From the NCBI RefSeq assembly GCF_024199945.1, contig NZ_JANADP010000001.1, positions 4,340,001 through 4,404,000 of the forward strand: 64,000 bases of DNA, given 5' to 3'. Shown one piece after another: positions 44,642-52,339 of this stretch (the first letter of the stretch is position 1; every line of letters starts with the position of its first letter). The DNA comes from Bradyrhizobium sp. CCGUVB4N. GTDB taxonomy: Bacteria; Pseudomonadota; Alphaproteobacteria; Rhizobiales; Xanthobacteraceae. The notes below the pieces were generated by a model, which worked only from the letters and a program-made list of their open reading frames with translations, had not been told where the DNA came from and did not search any database. The translations under genes and the position numbers were made by a program.

Positions 44642-45105
44642 GCAACGAAGCCGATCCCGAGTTCGTGGCCGTAGCCGAGCGCATCCACGCCAATGTCGGC
44701 CGGCAGGGCTTCATGAACCTCGTCGGTGCCGAGCTGTCGGACTTGTCGCGGGGCACTTGCACGATTGCGGTCGAGCGTCGGCCGGAGTTGTTGCAGCAGC
44801 ACGGCTTCTTCCACGGCGGTGTGACGGCCTTCCTGGTCGACAATGCCACGACCATTGCGGCGGCGACCTCGCGCGGACAGTCGGCGCTGACGGCGGAATA
44901 CAAGCTCAATCTGTTGTCGCCCGCGGTCGGTGACAAGTTGATCTGCCGTGCAAGGGTAATCAAGCCGGGCCGTCAGGTCTCCGTGGTCGCGGCCGACGTG
45001 TTCTGCGTCAGCGACGGTGTCGAGAAGCACACGGCAACGGCACTCGCCTCGATCGCGATGCTGAGCGAGGATGTCGCGTCCAAAACGAAAAGCCCGGCTG
45101 CCTGA
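44638..45105 (+). CDS. PaaI-family hotdog thioesterase
   Basis: A 155-residue hotdog-fold protein that should hydrolyse acyl-CoA thioesters. QQHGFFHGGVTAFLVDNAT (about 56-74) is the HGG active-site motif of the PaaI/YbdB group. It overlaps the TetR gene by four bases. The last codons and the TGA stop form the 5' arm and loop of a terminator hairpin used by the convergent ribosomal operon. Confidence 0.88.
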   Translation: MSNEADPEFVAVAERIHANVGRQGFMNLVGAELSDLSRGTCTIAVERRPELLQQHGFFHGGVTAFLVDNATTIAAATSRGQSALTAEYKLNLLSPAVGDKLICRARVIKPGRQVSVVAADVFCVSDGVEKHTATALASIAMLSEDVASKTKSPAA

Positions 45106-45118
45106 GGCAGCCGGGCTT
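45090..45118 (-). terminator. Intrinsic terminator of the rpsF-rplI operon
   Basis: AAGCCCGGCTGCC (45090-45102), loop TGA, GGCAGCCGGGCTT (45106-45118): a perfect 13-base stem. Read on the minus strand it is followed by TTTTCGTTTT, so it terminates the ribosomal operon that ends at 45156. On the plus strand the loop is the thioesterase stop codon. Confidence 0.8.
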
Positions 45119-45155
45119 CGTAGCCCTGCTTCGTAGCCCTGCGCGAGCGCGAGGC

Positions 45156-45761
45156 TTACTTCTCGGTCTCTTCCGCAGCCGGGGCCGGCTCGGCGTCGTC
45201 GTGCTGGGCTTCCGGATCGAAGAACTCGCCGGCGGCGGCAATCGCCTCGGCGGCCGCGTCGCGGTCCTCGTTGCGGGTGGAGATGTCCTCGCCGCGGTTG
45301 ATGCGCTCGGCCTCATCCTGGCTGCGCGCGACGGTGACGGTGACCTCGACCTCGACCTCGGGGTGAACCGCGACGGTGATCGAGTGCTTGCCGATGGTCT
45401 TGATCGGTGCGTCGAGCTGCACCTGGGGACGCTCGAGGGCAACGCCGTCGGCCTCGAACGCCGTAACGACGTCACGCACCGTGACCGAGCCGAACAGCTG
45501 GCCGGCTTCGGACGCCTGACGGATCACGATGATGTTCTTGCCCTGGATCTTCTCGGCGACCTTGGACGCCTCGCCCTTCGAGGCAAGGTTGCGGGCTTCG
45601 AGGTCGGCCTTCATGCCGTCGTACTTGGCGCGGTTGTCGGCGGTGGCGCGCAGCGCCTTGCCGCGCTTGAGCAGGAAATTGCGGGCATAGCCGTCGCGAA
45701 CCTTCACGACTTCGCCCATCTGGCCGAGCTTGCTCACGCGTTCCAGCAAAATGACTTCCAT
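45156..45761 (-). CDS. rplI: Large ribosomal subunit protein bL9
   Basis: A 201-residue L9 starting MEVILLERVSKLGQMGEVVKV at the ATG 45761, with AAAGGAG upstream. The N-terminal rRNA-binding domain, the long connecting helix (about 42-75) and the C-terminal domain (about 80-150) are present. About 50 extra residues follow, acidic and Ala-rich (ending APAAEETEK), a length common in rhizobial L9. A longer in-frame reading to 46628 runs through the DUF2232 gene in another frame and is not real. Confidence 0.95.
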   Translation of the reverse strand: MEVILLERVSKLGQMGEVVKVRDGYARNFLLKRGKALRATADNRAKYDGMKADLEARNLASKGEASKVAEKIQGKNIIVIRQASEAGQLFGSVTVRDVVTAFEADGVALERPQVQLDAPIKTIGKHSITVAVHPEVEVEVTVTVARSQDEAERINRGEDISTRNEDRDAAAEAIAAAGEFFDPEAQHDDAEPAPAAEETEK

Positions 45762-45808
45762 ATTCGTTCTCCTTTGAGGTGCTCTGGTTTTCAGTTTTCG
45801 GGTTGGAC

Positions 45809-46822
45809 TTAAGTTGTCGGCAATGGCGGCGGTTGCCGGTTGCGCAGGAAGCGCTCGCGGAAGCCGAACACGGCGTCCGCGAGCCCAAGGACGGTCAGCA
45901 GGATGAGGCTCACGCTGAACATGAAAACGATGGCGTAGGCGGTAGCGAGCCAAATTCCGCGATTGGCGAGGTCGCGCGTGATGGTGTGCAGAACGGCAAA
46001 GCCGACCAGCGCATAGGCCATCATCAGGACGGTCGTGACGACGACGGCGAGAATGCCGGTCATTCCGCCGGAGAAGCTGAACGCGAGCGCGACACAGAGG
46101 GCCACCAGCGTCATTGGCGGCAAGCTCGTGCTGCTGAGGTCCGGCCACGGCCGATGCAGCCGACCTGAAACAGCCGCGACCTTGGCGGCAAGCCAGAGGT
46201 TCAAAGTCAGCGTCGCCATCTGCGACGCCGCGACCAGAACCGGAATGACCGCGACCATCAGGCCGACGCGGGGATCGCTCTCCGTAACGGTCGTCTCGCT
46301 CACCATTGAAAGAATCTTGGCGAAGCCGCGCCGCATCGCATCGCTGATGGCCGAGGCGTCGCTTCCCAGCGAATACAGCGATCCCGCGGTCAGCAGCGTC
46401 GCCAGCGCCGCAATCCAGAGCAGGATGCGCCCAAGCGGGTACCATTCGACCTGGGGCGAAGCCGCATCCTGGCCCGCGATGCCGCCGGCGATCGGCCTGC
46501 CCAGCATGGCGAGATGGCCAAGCCACCAGGCCGGCAGCGCGAATGCGAGACCGTAACCGAGGGCGAGGGGCGGGCTGAGCGCGCCGGCAATGACGAGCGT
46601 CGCGATGAGGCCACCGAGGGCGCCGCACAGCGGCCCCCAGGCGATCGCGGCGAGCATGAGCGGCAGCGGAGCGAGATAAACCAGGACGAGCGAGATCAGC
46701 GCGCCCGACACGATCGAGGCGAACATCAGGGCCGACGCAGCGCCGGCGATCAGGGCTATCAGTCCAAATACCATCATCAGCTGTCCCGCTCCCTTCGAGC
46801 GGTTAGAGGCGCTTTGCCCCAA
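45809..46822 (-). CDS. DUF2232 family membrane protein
   Basis: A 337-residue protein with about eight hydrophobic segments, matching DUF2232 (YybS-like). LPLMLAAIAWGPLCGALGG near residue 55 and the C-terminal DAVFGFRERFLRNR are typical. The family is found between rpsR and rplI in alphaproteobacteria; the function is unknown. It is 83 bases downstream of rpsR and 47 bases ahead of rplI. Confidence 0.88.
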   Translation of the reverse strand: MGQSASNRSKGAGQLMMVFGLIALIAGAASALMFASIVSGALISLVLVYLAPLPLMLAAIAWGPLCGALGGLIATLVIAGALSPPLALGYGLAFALPAWWLGHLAMLGRPIAGGIAGQDAASPQVEWYPLGRILLWIAALATLLTAGSLYSLGSDASAISDAMRRGFAKILSMVSETTVTESDPRVGLMVAVIPVLVAASQMATLTLNLWLAAKVAAVSGRLHRPWPDLSSTSLPPMTLVALCVALAFSFSGGMTGILAVVVTTVLMMAYALVGFAVLHTITRDLANRGIWLATAYAIVFMFSVSLILLTVLGLADAVFGFRERFLRNRQPPPLPTT

Positions 46823-46905
46823 CCATCGGCGACCGGAGGACCCGGAAGCCTTATGAGTTCAGAAAGTCGCGACCGGCGGCGTGATCGCCGCCGGTCGAAT
46901 TCGTC

Positions 46906-47145
46906 TTAGCGAATGACGTAGGGCAGCAGGCCCAGGAACCGCGCGCGCTTGATGGCGCGGGCGAGCTCACGCTGCTTCTTCGCGGACACGGCGGTGATGC
47001 GGCTCGGCACGATCTTGCCGCGCTCGGAGACGTAACGCATCAGCAGCTTGGAGTCCTTGTAGTCGATCTTCGGAGCATTGGCGCCCGTGAACGGGCAGCT
47101 CTTGCGGCGACGGAAAAACGGACGGCGTGCACCAGCTTCAGCCAT
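46906..47145 (-). CDS. rpsR: Small ribosomal subunit protein bS18
   Basis: A 79-residue S18 with the conserved NAPKIDYKDSKLLMRYVSERGKI core and a basic tail RARFLGLLPYVIR. It binds 16S rRNA as a heterodimer with S6, encoded five bases upstream. The N-terminal AEAGARRPFFRRRKSCPF is the usual basic lead. Confidence 0.96.
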   Translation of the reverse strand: MAEAGARRPFFRRRKSCPFTGANAPKIDYKDSKLLMRYVSERGKIVPSRITAVSAKKQRELARAIKRARFLGLLPYVIR

Positions 47146-47150
47146 TGGTC

Positions 47151-47654
47151 TTACTCCCCATCCGTCGTGGTTTCAGCTTCGTCACGCGGACGGCGCGGGC
47201 CGCGATCACCGCGGAAGCCACCACCGTCGCGATCGCCGCCACGGAAACCGCCTTCACGGTCGCCACGGAAACCGCCGCCGCCTTCACGGTCGCGGAAGCC
47301 GCCGCCACGGTCGTCACGCTCGCGATCGCGGTCAGCCTTGCGCATCATCGCGGACGGGCCTTCCTCGAGCTCTTCGACGCGGACGCTGAGATAGCGGATC
47401 ACGTCTTCGCTGATGCGCTCCTGGCGCTCGATCTCGGCGATCGCCGCGGAGGGCGCGTCGATGTTGAGCAGCACGAAGTGCGCCTTGCGGTTCTTGTTCA
47501 TGCGGTAGGTGAGGGAGCGAACGCCCCAATTCTCGGTCTTGGTGACCTTGCCGCCGAGACCCTCGACGATTCCGGTCATCTGCGCAGTCAGCTCTTCGAC
47601 CTGCTGCGTGCTCGCGTCTTGGCGCGCGAGAAAAACATGCTCATAGAGAGCCAT
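47151..47654 (-). CDS. rpsF: Small ribosomal subunit protein bS6 with long Arg-Gly tail
   Basis: A 167-residue S6. The first 100 residues are the normal fold (MALYEHVFLARQD, GIVEGLGGKVTKTENWG, YLSVRVEELEEG). The tail from about 103 is an Arg/Gly/Asp-rich repeat (FRDREGGGGFRGDREGG units) ending in TTTDGE, an RGG-like extension. First gene of the rpsF-rpsR-DUF2232-rplI operon. AGGAAAGG precedes the ATG. Confidence 0.95.
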   Translation of the reverse strand: MALYEHVFLARQDASTQQVEELTAQMTGIVEGLGGKVTKTENWGVRSLTYRMNKNRKAHFVLLNIDAPSAAIAEIERQERISEDVIRYLSVRVEELEEGPSAMMRKADRDRERDDRGGGFRDREGGGGFRGDREGGFRGGDRDGGGFRGDRGPRRPRDEAETTTDGE

Positions 47655-47961
47655 AGTCGTCCTTTCCTCGTGTTAGCGCATTGCCCGGCGTCAAGCCCTT
47701 AAGAGACCTTCGGAAAGGACTCTGGGATTAAGCTCAGAAGGCGGAAACACGGGACGACGGGCCGACTGGCCCTGCCACACCAAAATCACGAATGATTTGC
47801 TGAGACCGTCCGTTCAGCTCCCGGCCGGGGTCTGCGGATGCGCGCGTTATACGGATTTTGGCCGGCTTGGCAAGGTTGGAGGCCGCATTTTCGGCCCGGA
47901 TCGCCCGGTGCGGGTGGTGGGAGGCCGGTCCTCTTATACCACATCCGCCTTGATTTCTTTG
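47655..47961. other. Divergent intergenic region, rpsF to TetR gene
   Basis: This should contain the rpsF operon promoter and leader. The leader includes CCTTTCCGAAGG, which could be part of an S6:S18-binding leader RNA, but the structure could not be confirmed by eye. No small gene is seen. Confidence 0.4.
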
Positions 47962-47978
47962 TTTGTATGTCATACAAA
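47962..47978. promoter_or_regulatory. TetR-type operator
   Basis: TTTGTATG-T-CATACAAA is a perfect palindrome with eight-base arms, 20 bases before the start of the TetR gene and in an otherwise AT-richer stretch. It most probably binds the adjacent regulator. Confidence 0.65.
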
Positions 47979-47998
47979 TAAATCAGGGAGAGGATCCG

Positions 47999-48715
47999 AT
48001 GGTGGAAAAGTCGGCCCAAGAGCCGTTCGAAGAGCCATTTGAGGCGGCTGGCGACCCCAAGCATGCCGCGCGGGCGACGCGCTCGGCCGGGCGCAAGATG
48101 CGGTCGCTGCTGCTGGACGCGGCAAGCCCGCTATTCCGGGAGCGGGGGCTGTCGGGCACCGCGATCACCGATATCGCAGCAGCGGCGGACGCGTTCCCGA
48201 GCCAGATCACCTATTACTTCCGCACCAAGGAAGCGCTGTTCGTCGAATGCGCCTGCCGCGAACTTTTGTATCTGGCGCGCGCGACCGAGCAGGCGGCGCT
48301 GCAGGCGCGCACGCCGCGAGACTACACCCACGCGCTGGCCGAGACCGTGACGGCGAGCGATTCGATCGCCTTCTTCGCCGAGGCGTTGACCCTGACGCGG
48401 CGGCGCCAGGATCTGGCGCCTTTGGTCGAGCGCACCATCGAGCGCCTGCACAGTGAGGGCGCACGCGCTTATGCAGGCCAGGTGGCGCGTCATGGCTGGC
48501 GCTCGCTGCGCGCGCCCGACGAAAGCTCGCGGCGGTTCTGGGCGGTTGCGATCGGCGTCATTCTCGAAGGCTACGCCATGGGCCGCTCGCCCGAGGCACT
48601 CTGCGAAGAGATGCTGCGCGTGCTCGGCGAGCAGGCCAAATCCAGCGCTGACACTGCGCGCCTGCGTCTCGTCGACGAGCGCGGCGCATCAAGCAATTCG
48701 AACGAGGAGGGGTAG
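47999..48715 (+). CDS. TetR/AcrR family regulator of the desaturase
   Basis: A 238-residue regulator with a disordered acidic lead (about 1-25), a helix-turn-helix (about 33-80: LLLDAASPLFRERGLSG, then AFPSQITYYFRTKEAL) and a helical effector domain. I chose the ATG at 47999, preceded by GGGAGAGG; the earlier start at 47963 would overlap the operator. The desaturase gene starts three bases after its stop, so this is probably a lipid-responsive repressor such as those that govern desaturases in other bacteria. Confidence 0.9.
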   Translation: MVEKSAQEPFEEPFEAAGDPKHAARATRSAGRKMRSLLLDAASPLFRERGLSGTAITDIAAAADAFPSQITYYFRTKEALFVECACRELLYLARATEQAALQARTPRDYTHALAETVTASDSIAFFAEALTLTRRRQDLAPLVERTIERLHSEGARAYAGQVARHGWRSLRAPDESSRRFWAVAIGVILEGYAMGRSPEALCEEMLRVLGEQAKSSADTARLRLVDERGASSNSNEEG

Positions 48716-48718
48716 GTC

Positions 48719-49744
48719 ATGACGGCGCTTCGCATGCGTGCCCGCGATTTCCTGACCGACGATCAACTGGCCGACGTGCGCCAGCGCGTGACCTGGAAGG
48801 GCGTCGCGATGATCGCGCACGCCTGGGCGCTGATCATTGGCGCAATCGCCCTGGTCGCCTGGTGGCCCAATCCGATCACCTACGTTCTCGCCGTCGCCAT
48901 CATCGGTTCGCGTCAGCTCGGGCTCGCAATCCTGATGCATGACGGCGCGCATGGCTGCCTGTCCGCGGACGAGAAGACCAATCTCGCGCTGAGCCAGTGG
49001 TTTTGCGCCTATCCGCTCTTTGCCGAGACACGCAGTTATCGGCGCTATCACTTGCAGCATCATGCACGCACCCAGCAGGAGGATGATCCCGATCTGGTGC
49101 TGTCGGCGCCGTTTCCGATCACCAGGCTGAGCTATCGCCGCAAGTTCATTCGCGACATCACCGGGCAGACCGGGTACCAGCAGCGCAAGGCGCAATTGCT
49201 CAACGCGCTCGGTCCGAAGGACTGGCCGTGGCGGCAGCGCGCCGGGCATTTCTGGGAGAAGCTCGGCCCGCAATGCCTCGTCAACGCCGCGATGTTCGCA
49301 AGCCTCGCTGCGGCCGGTGTGTGGTGGGCCTATCCGCTGCTCTGGCTGGTGCCGCTACTGACCTGGATGATGGTCATCACGCGCATCCGCAACATCGCCG
49401 AGCACGCCGTCGTGCCCGACAGCAGCGATCCCTTGCGCAACACCCGCACCACGCATGCCAATGTCCTCGAGCGCCTGTTCATCGCGCCGTATTACGTGAA
49501 CTACCACCTCGAGCATCATCTGCTGTTCTACGTGCCCTGCTACAATCTGCCGAAGGTGCATCGCCTGCTCAGCGAGAGCCGGCATACCGAGCGGATGGAG
49601 GTGCAGCCGGGCTACGCAGCCGTGCTGCGGCTCGCCACGGCGAAGCCGAACCGGGATGACCGGCCGGGCCAACTGGTCAGCAATGCGCGCCGTGCGCAAG
49701 CCGGCGCCGAGGTCGGTGCGGACCAGAAGGCCGGCGGGTTTTGA
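48719..49744 (+). CDS. Membrane fatty acid desaturase
   Basis: A 341-residue di-iron integral membrane desaturase. The three histidine boxes are intact: HDGAH near 74, HLQHH near 111 and HLEHH near 264. Four to five membrane segments are visible. It should introduce a double bond into acyl chains of lipids or acyl-CoA; regiospecificity cannot be read. Second gene of a unit with a TetR regulator and an upstream palindromic operator. GAGGAGGGG precedes the ATG. Confidence 0.92.
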   Translation: MTALRMRARDFLTDDQLADVRQRVTWKGVAMIAHAWALIIGAIALVAWWPNPITYVLAVAIIGSRQLGLAILMHDGAHGCLSADEKTNLALSQWFCAYPLFAETRSYRRYHLQHHARTQQEDDPDLVLSAPFPITRLSYRRKFIRDITGQTGYQQRKAQLLNALGPKDWPWRQRAGHFWEKLGPQCLVNAAMFASLAAAGVWWAYPLLWLVPLLTWMMVITRIRNIAEHAVVPDSSDPLRNTRTTHANVLERLFIAPYYVNYHLEHHLLFYVPCYNLPKVHRLLSESRHTERMEVQPGYAAVLRLATAKPNRDDRPGQLVSNARRAQAGAEVGADQKAGGF

Positions 49745-49790
49745 CAGGCCGAATCCCCAGTCCAATGCAGGCCGAAGCTCCTATCTTGGC

Positions 49791-49820
49791 TTGACATTCC
49801 AGCCCCGGACAGTGTCTACG
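49791..49820 (+). promoter_or_regulatory. Candidate fabD promoter (-35 only clear)
   Basis: TTGACA at 49791-49796 is a consensus -35 element; 18 bases later TCTACG is a weak -10. The fabD ATG follows about 98 bases downstream of the -10. Confidence 0.35.
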
Positions 49821-49917
49821 GCCCCCTTCGGAGCATGGTCGGGAACCAAGGCTCGGGCCGGACGTCATCGGCTGCGGGTTCTCGAACCACACGGCTCGAG
49901 CGATCCAGGGAGCGCCG

Positions 49918-50877
49918 ATGACGGCAGCATTCACATTTCCGGGGCAGGGTTCCCAGGCAGTTGGTATGGGCAAGGCTTTGGCCGACGCCTTTCCGGTGGC
50001 GCGTGCCGTGTTCGACGAAGTCGATGCCGCGCTTGGAGAGAAGCTGACGGCCACGATCTGGGATGGCCCGGCCGAAACCCTTCAGCTCACCGAGAACGCC
50101 CAGCCGGCCCTGATGGCCGTGTCTGTGGCCACTCTGCGCGTGCTGGAGGCTGAAGCCGGGTTTTCCGTGGGGCGGGATGCGGCGTTCGTTGCCGGTCACT
50201 CGCTCGGCGAATATTCGGCGCTGGCGGCGGCCGGCAGCCTGACGATCTCGGACACCGCGCGGCTGCTTCGCACCCGCGGTCTCGCAATGCAAAAAGCCGT
50301 GCCGGTCGGTGCCGGCGCGATGGCCGCGCTGCTCGGCCTCGATTACGACGCGGCCATGGAGGTCGCCAGGGAGGCGGCCCAGGGGCAGGTCTGTCAGGCG
50401 GCCAATGACAATGGTGGCGGCCAGGTGGTCGTCTCCGGCGACAAGGCCGCGGTTGACCGCGCCGTCGAGATCGCCAAGACCAAGGGCGCCAAGCGCGCCA
50501 TGTTGCTGCCTGTGTCCGCACCGTTTCACTGCAAGCTGATGCAGCCCGCCGCCGACGCGATGGCCGAGGCGCTGTCCAAGGTTACGATCAAGGCGCCGGC
50601 TGCGCCGCTGGTGTCGAATGTGCTGGCGAGCGCCATCACCGATCCCGACGAGATCCGCCGCCGCCTGGTCGAGCAGGTCACCGGCACGGTGCGCTGGCGC
50701 GAGTCGGTTGCCTATATGGCAGGGCAGGGCGTCACCCGTTTCTTCGAGATCGGCGCGGGCAAGGTGCTGACGGGACTCGTCAAGCGTATCGCCGATGGCG
50801 CCGTCGGCGTTGCCGTGGGCGGGCCGAACGACATTGCCGCCGCCAAGGATGCATTGGCCGCCGCGAAGCAGGCTTGA
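49918..50877 (+). CDS. fabD: Malonyl-CoA:ACP transacylase
   Basis: A 319-residue acyltransferase that loads malonate onto ACP. FTFPGQGSQAVGMG opens the fold, GHSLGEYSAL holds the nucleophilic Ser near 95, and HCK-L near 203 the catalytic His (VSAPFHCKLM). It heads the cluster fabD-fabG-acpP-fabF. Confidence 0.95.
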   Translation: MTAAFTFPGQGSQAVGMGKALADAFPVARAVFDEVDAALGEKLTATIWDGPAETLQLTENAQPALMAVSVATLRVLEAEAGFSVGRDAAFVAGHSLGEYSALAAAGSLTISDTARLLRTRGLAMQKAVPVGAGAMAALLGLDYDAAMEVAREAAQGQVCQAANDNGGGQVVVSGDKAAVDRAVEIAKTKGAKRAMLLPVSAPFHCKLMQPAADAMAEALSKVTIKAPAAPLVSNVLASAITDPDEIRRRLVEQVTGTVRWRESVAYMAGQGVTRFFEIGAGKVLTGLVKRIADGAVGVAVGGPNDIAAAKDALAAAKQA

Positions 50878-50944
50878 GTTTACGCACGATCTTTCCGGAA
50901 AACCGCTGCACACTTTTCCGGATCGTGCTTTGGAGGATTTTTCG

Positions 50945-51682
50945 ATGTTCGATCTGACTGGCAAGAAGGCGCTCGTCACCGGCGCGACCGGCGGCATCGG
51001 CGGCGCGATCGCGCAGGCGCTGCATGCGCAGGGCGCCACCGTCGCGGTCTCGGGAACGCGCAAGGACGTGCTGGATGAGCTGGCCGGCAAGCTCGGCGAG
51101 CGCACCCATGTGCTGCCCTGCAATCTCTCCAAGGCCGACGAGGTCGAGGCGCTGGTGCCGGCTGCGGAAGCTGCGATGGGTCAGGTCGACATTCTCATCG
51201 CCAACGCCGGCATTACGCGCGACAATCTGTTCGTTCAGCTTCGCGACGAGGATTGGGAGGAGGTCATCAACATCAATTTGACTTCGACCTTCCGCCTGGC
51301 GCGTGCCGCCACCAAGTTGATGATGCGCAAGCGCTTCGGCCGCATCATCGCCATCACCTCGGTGGTCGGCGTCACCGGCAATCCCGGGCAGGGCAACTAC
51401 ACTGCGTCGAAAGCCGGCCTGATCGGCATGATCAAGACGCTGGGCGCCGAATACGCCAAGCGCGGCGTGACCGCGAATTGCATCGCACCCGGCTTCATCA
51501 AGACGCCGATGACGGATGCGCTCAACGACAAGCAGCGCGAGACGATTCTGACCAAGGTTCCGGCCAACCGCCTGGGGACGCCCGAGGACATTGCGGCGGC
51601 CGCGGTCTACCTGAGTTCGAACGAAGCGGCCTACGTCACCGGCCAGACCATCCACGTCAACGGCGGCATGGCCATGATCTGA
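50945..51682 (+). CDS. fabG: 3-oxoacyl-ACP reductase
   Basis: A 245-residue SDR enzyme that reduces 3-oxoacyl-ACP with NADPH. TGATGGIGGAIA near 12 binds cofactor, NAGITRDN near 84, the Ser is in ITSVVGVTGN and the pair Tyr/Lys is in YTASKAGL near 150; NCIAPGFIKTPMT is typical. I chose the ATG at 50945, preceded by TTTGGAGGA. It is 67 bases after fabD. Confidence 0.95.
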   Translation: MFDLTGKKALVTGATGGIGGAIAQALHAQGATVAVSGTRKDVLDELAGKLGERTHVLPCNLSKADEVEALVPAAEAAMGQVDILIANAGITRDNLFVQLRDEDWEEVININLTSTFRLARAATKLMMRKRFGRIIAITSVVGVTGNPGQGNYTASKAGLIGMIKTLGAEYAKRGVTANCIAPGFIKTPMTDALNDKQRETILTKVPANRLGTPEDIAAAAVYLSSNEAAYVTGQTIHVNGGMAMI

Positions 51683-51815
51683 GACGTCGTTCCGCACTGC
51701 CCACATGGGTGGGGCAGGATGCGGCAAACGGCCGTTTTCGGAGCGAATTGAGGCGTGTAGTCAAGGCAGTTGAAGTATGATAACCGGACCTTCAACGGAT
51801 GGGCAAAGAACGCCA

Positions 51816-51842
51816 TTGCAGGTTTTTGAAACCCTGTATATT
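51816..51842 (+). promoter_or_regulatory. Candidate acpP promoter
   Basis: TTGCAG (51816-51821) and TATATT (51837-51842), spaced by 15 bases, about 150 bases before acpP. The -10 is good, but the spacing is short of the usual 17. The surrounding 310-base fabG-acpP gap holds no gene. Confidence 0.35.
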
Positions 51843-51992
51843 GGCGATGCGGAGCCTTGGCCGTCATTCGCCGGGCCTCTACCGGTTAAGGTGGGGCCAA
51901 ATCAAAGTTCGTAAGCGAAGGCAGTCAACGACCACGACGGCTCGTATCGTCCCGGGGGGTCGGGTCTACAGGGAACAACACGAGGTTATGCA

Positions 51993-52232
51993 ATGAGTGA
52001 CATTGGCGAGCGGGTTAAGAAGATCGTGGTCGAACACCTTGGTGTTGAACCCGAGAAGGTTGTCGACGCAGCGAGCTTCATCGATGACCTCGGCGCCGAC
52101 AGTCTGGACACCGTCGAACTGGTGATGGCGTTCGAAGAAGAATTCGGGTGCGAGATTCCGGATGACGCCGCGGAGACGATTCTCACCGTCGGCGACGCCA
52201 CGAAGTTTCTCGAGAAGAACGCGAAGAGCTAA
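51993..52232 (+). CDS. acpP: Acyl carrier protein
   Basis: A 79-residue acidic carrier of growing acyl chains. The phosphopantetheine attachment Ser37 is in DDLGADSLDTVEL. It sits in its usual place between fabG and fabF. A 310-base gap with its own candidate promoter precedes it and an intrinsic terminator-like hairpin follows it, consistent with a very abundant product transcribed partly on its own. Confidence 0.97.
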   Translation: MSDIGERVKKIVVEHLGVEPEKVVDAASFIDDLGADSLDTVELVMAFEEEFGCEIPDDAAETILTVGDATKFLEKNAKS

Positions 52233-52259
52233 GGCTCTTCATTTCGCGGGGACAACATT

Positions 52260-52306
52260 GAAACCGGACGGGCCGCTTTGCAGCGGTCAGCCGGTTTCTT
52301 GTTATT
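52260..52306 (+). terminator. Terminator/attenuator hairpin between acpP and fabF
   Basis: GAAACCGG (52260-52267) pairs with CCGGTTTC (52291-52298); an inner CCGCT/AGCGG pair lengthens the stem. TTGTTATT follows. It lies 28 bases after acpP and 34 bases before fabF, so it would terminate most acpP transcripts and let some continue. Confidence 0.65.
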
Positions 52307-52339
52307 GGCCGTGAATCTTTCGATGCGGAGTTTTCGGAT

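Noticed and set aside
45156..46628. 490-residue minus-strand frame joining rplI to upstream sequence
   Set aside because: The upstream part is the DUF2232 gene in the wrong frame, Arg-rich and unlike a protein; L9 starts at its own ATG with a good ribosome-binding site.
47655..47760. S6:S18 leader RNA motif before rpsF
   Set aside because: A CCGAAGG segment is present, but I could not confirm the paired structure and bulge by eye. A covariance-model search would settle it.
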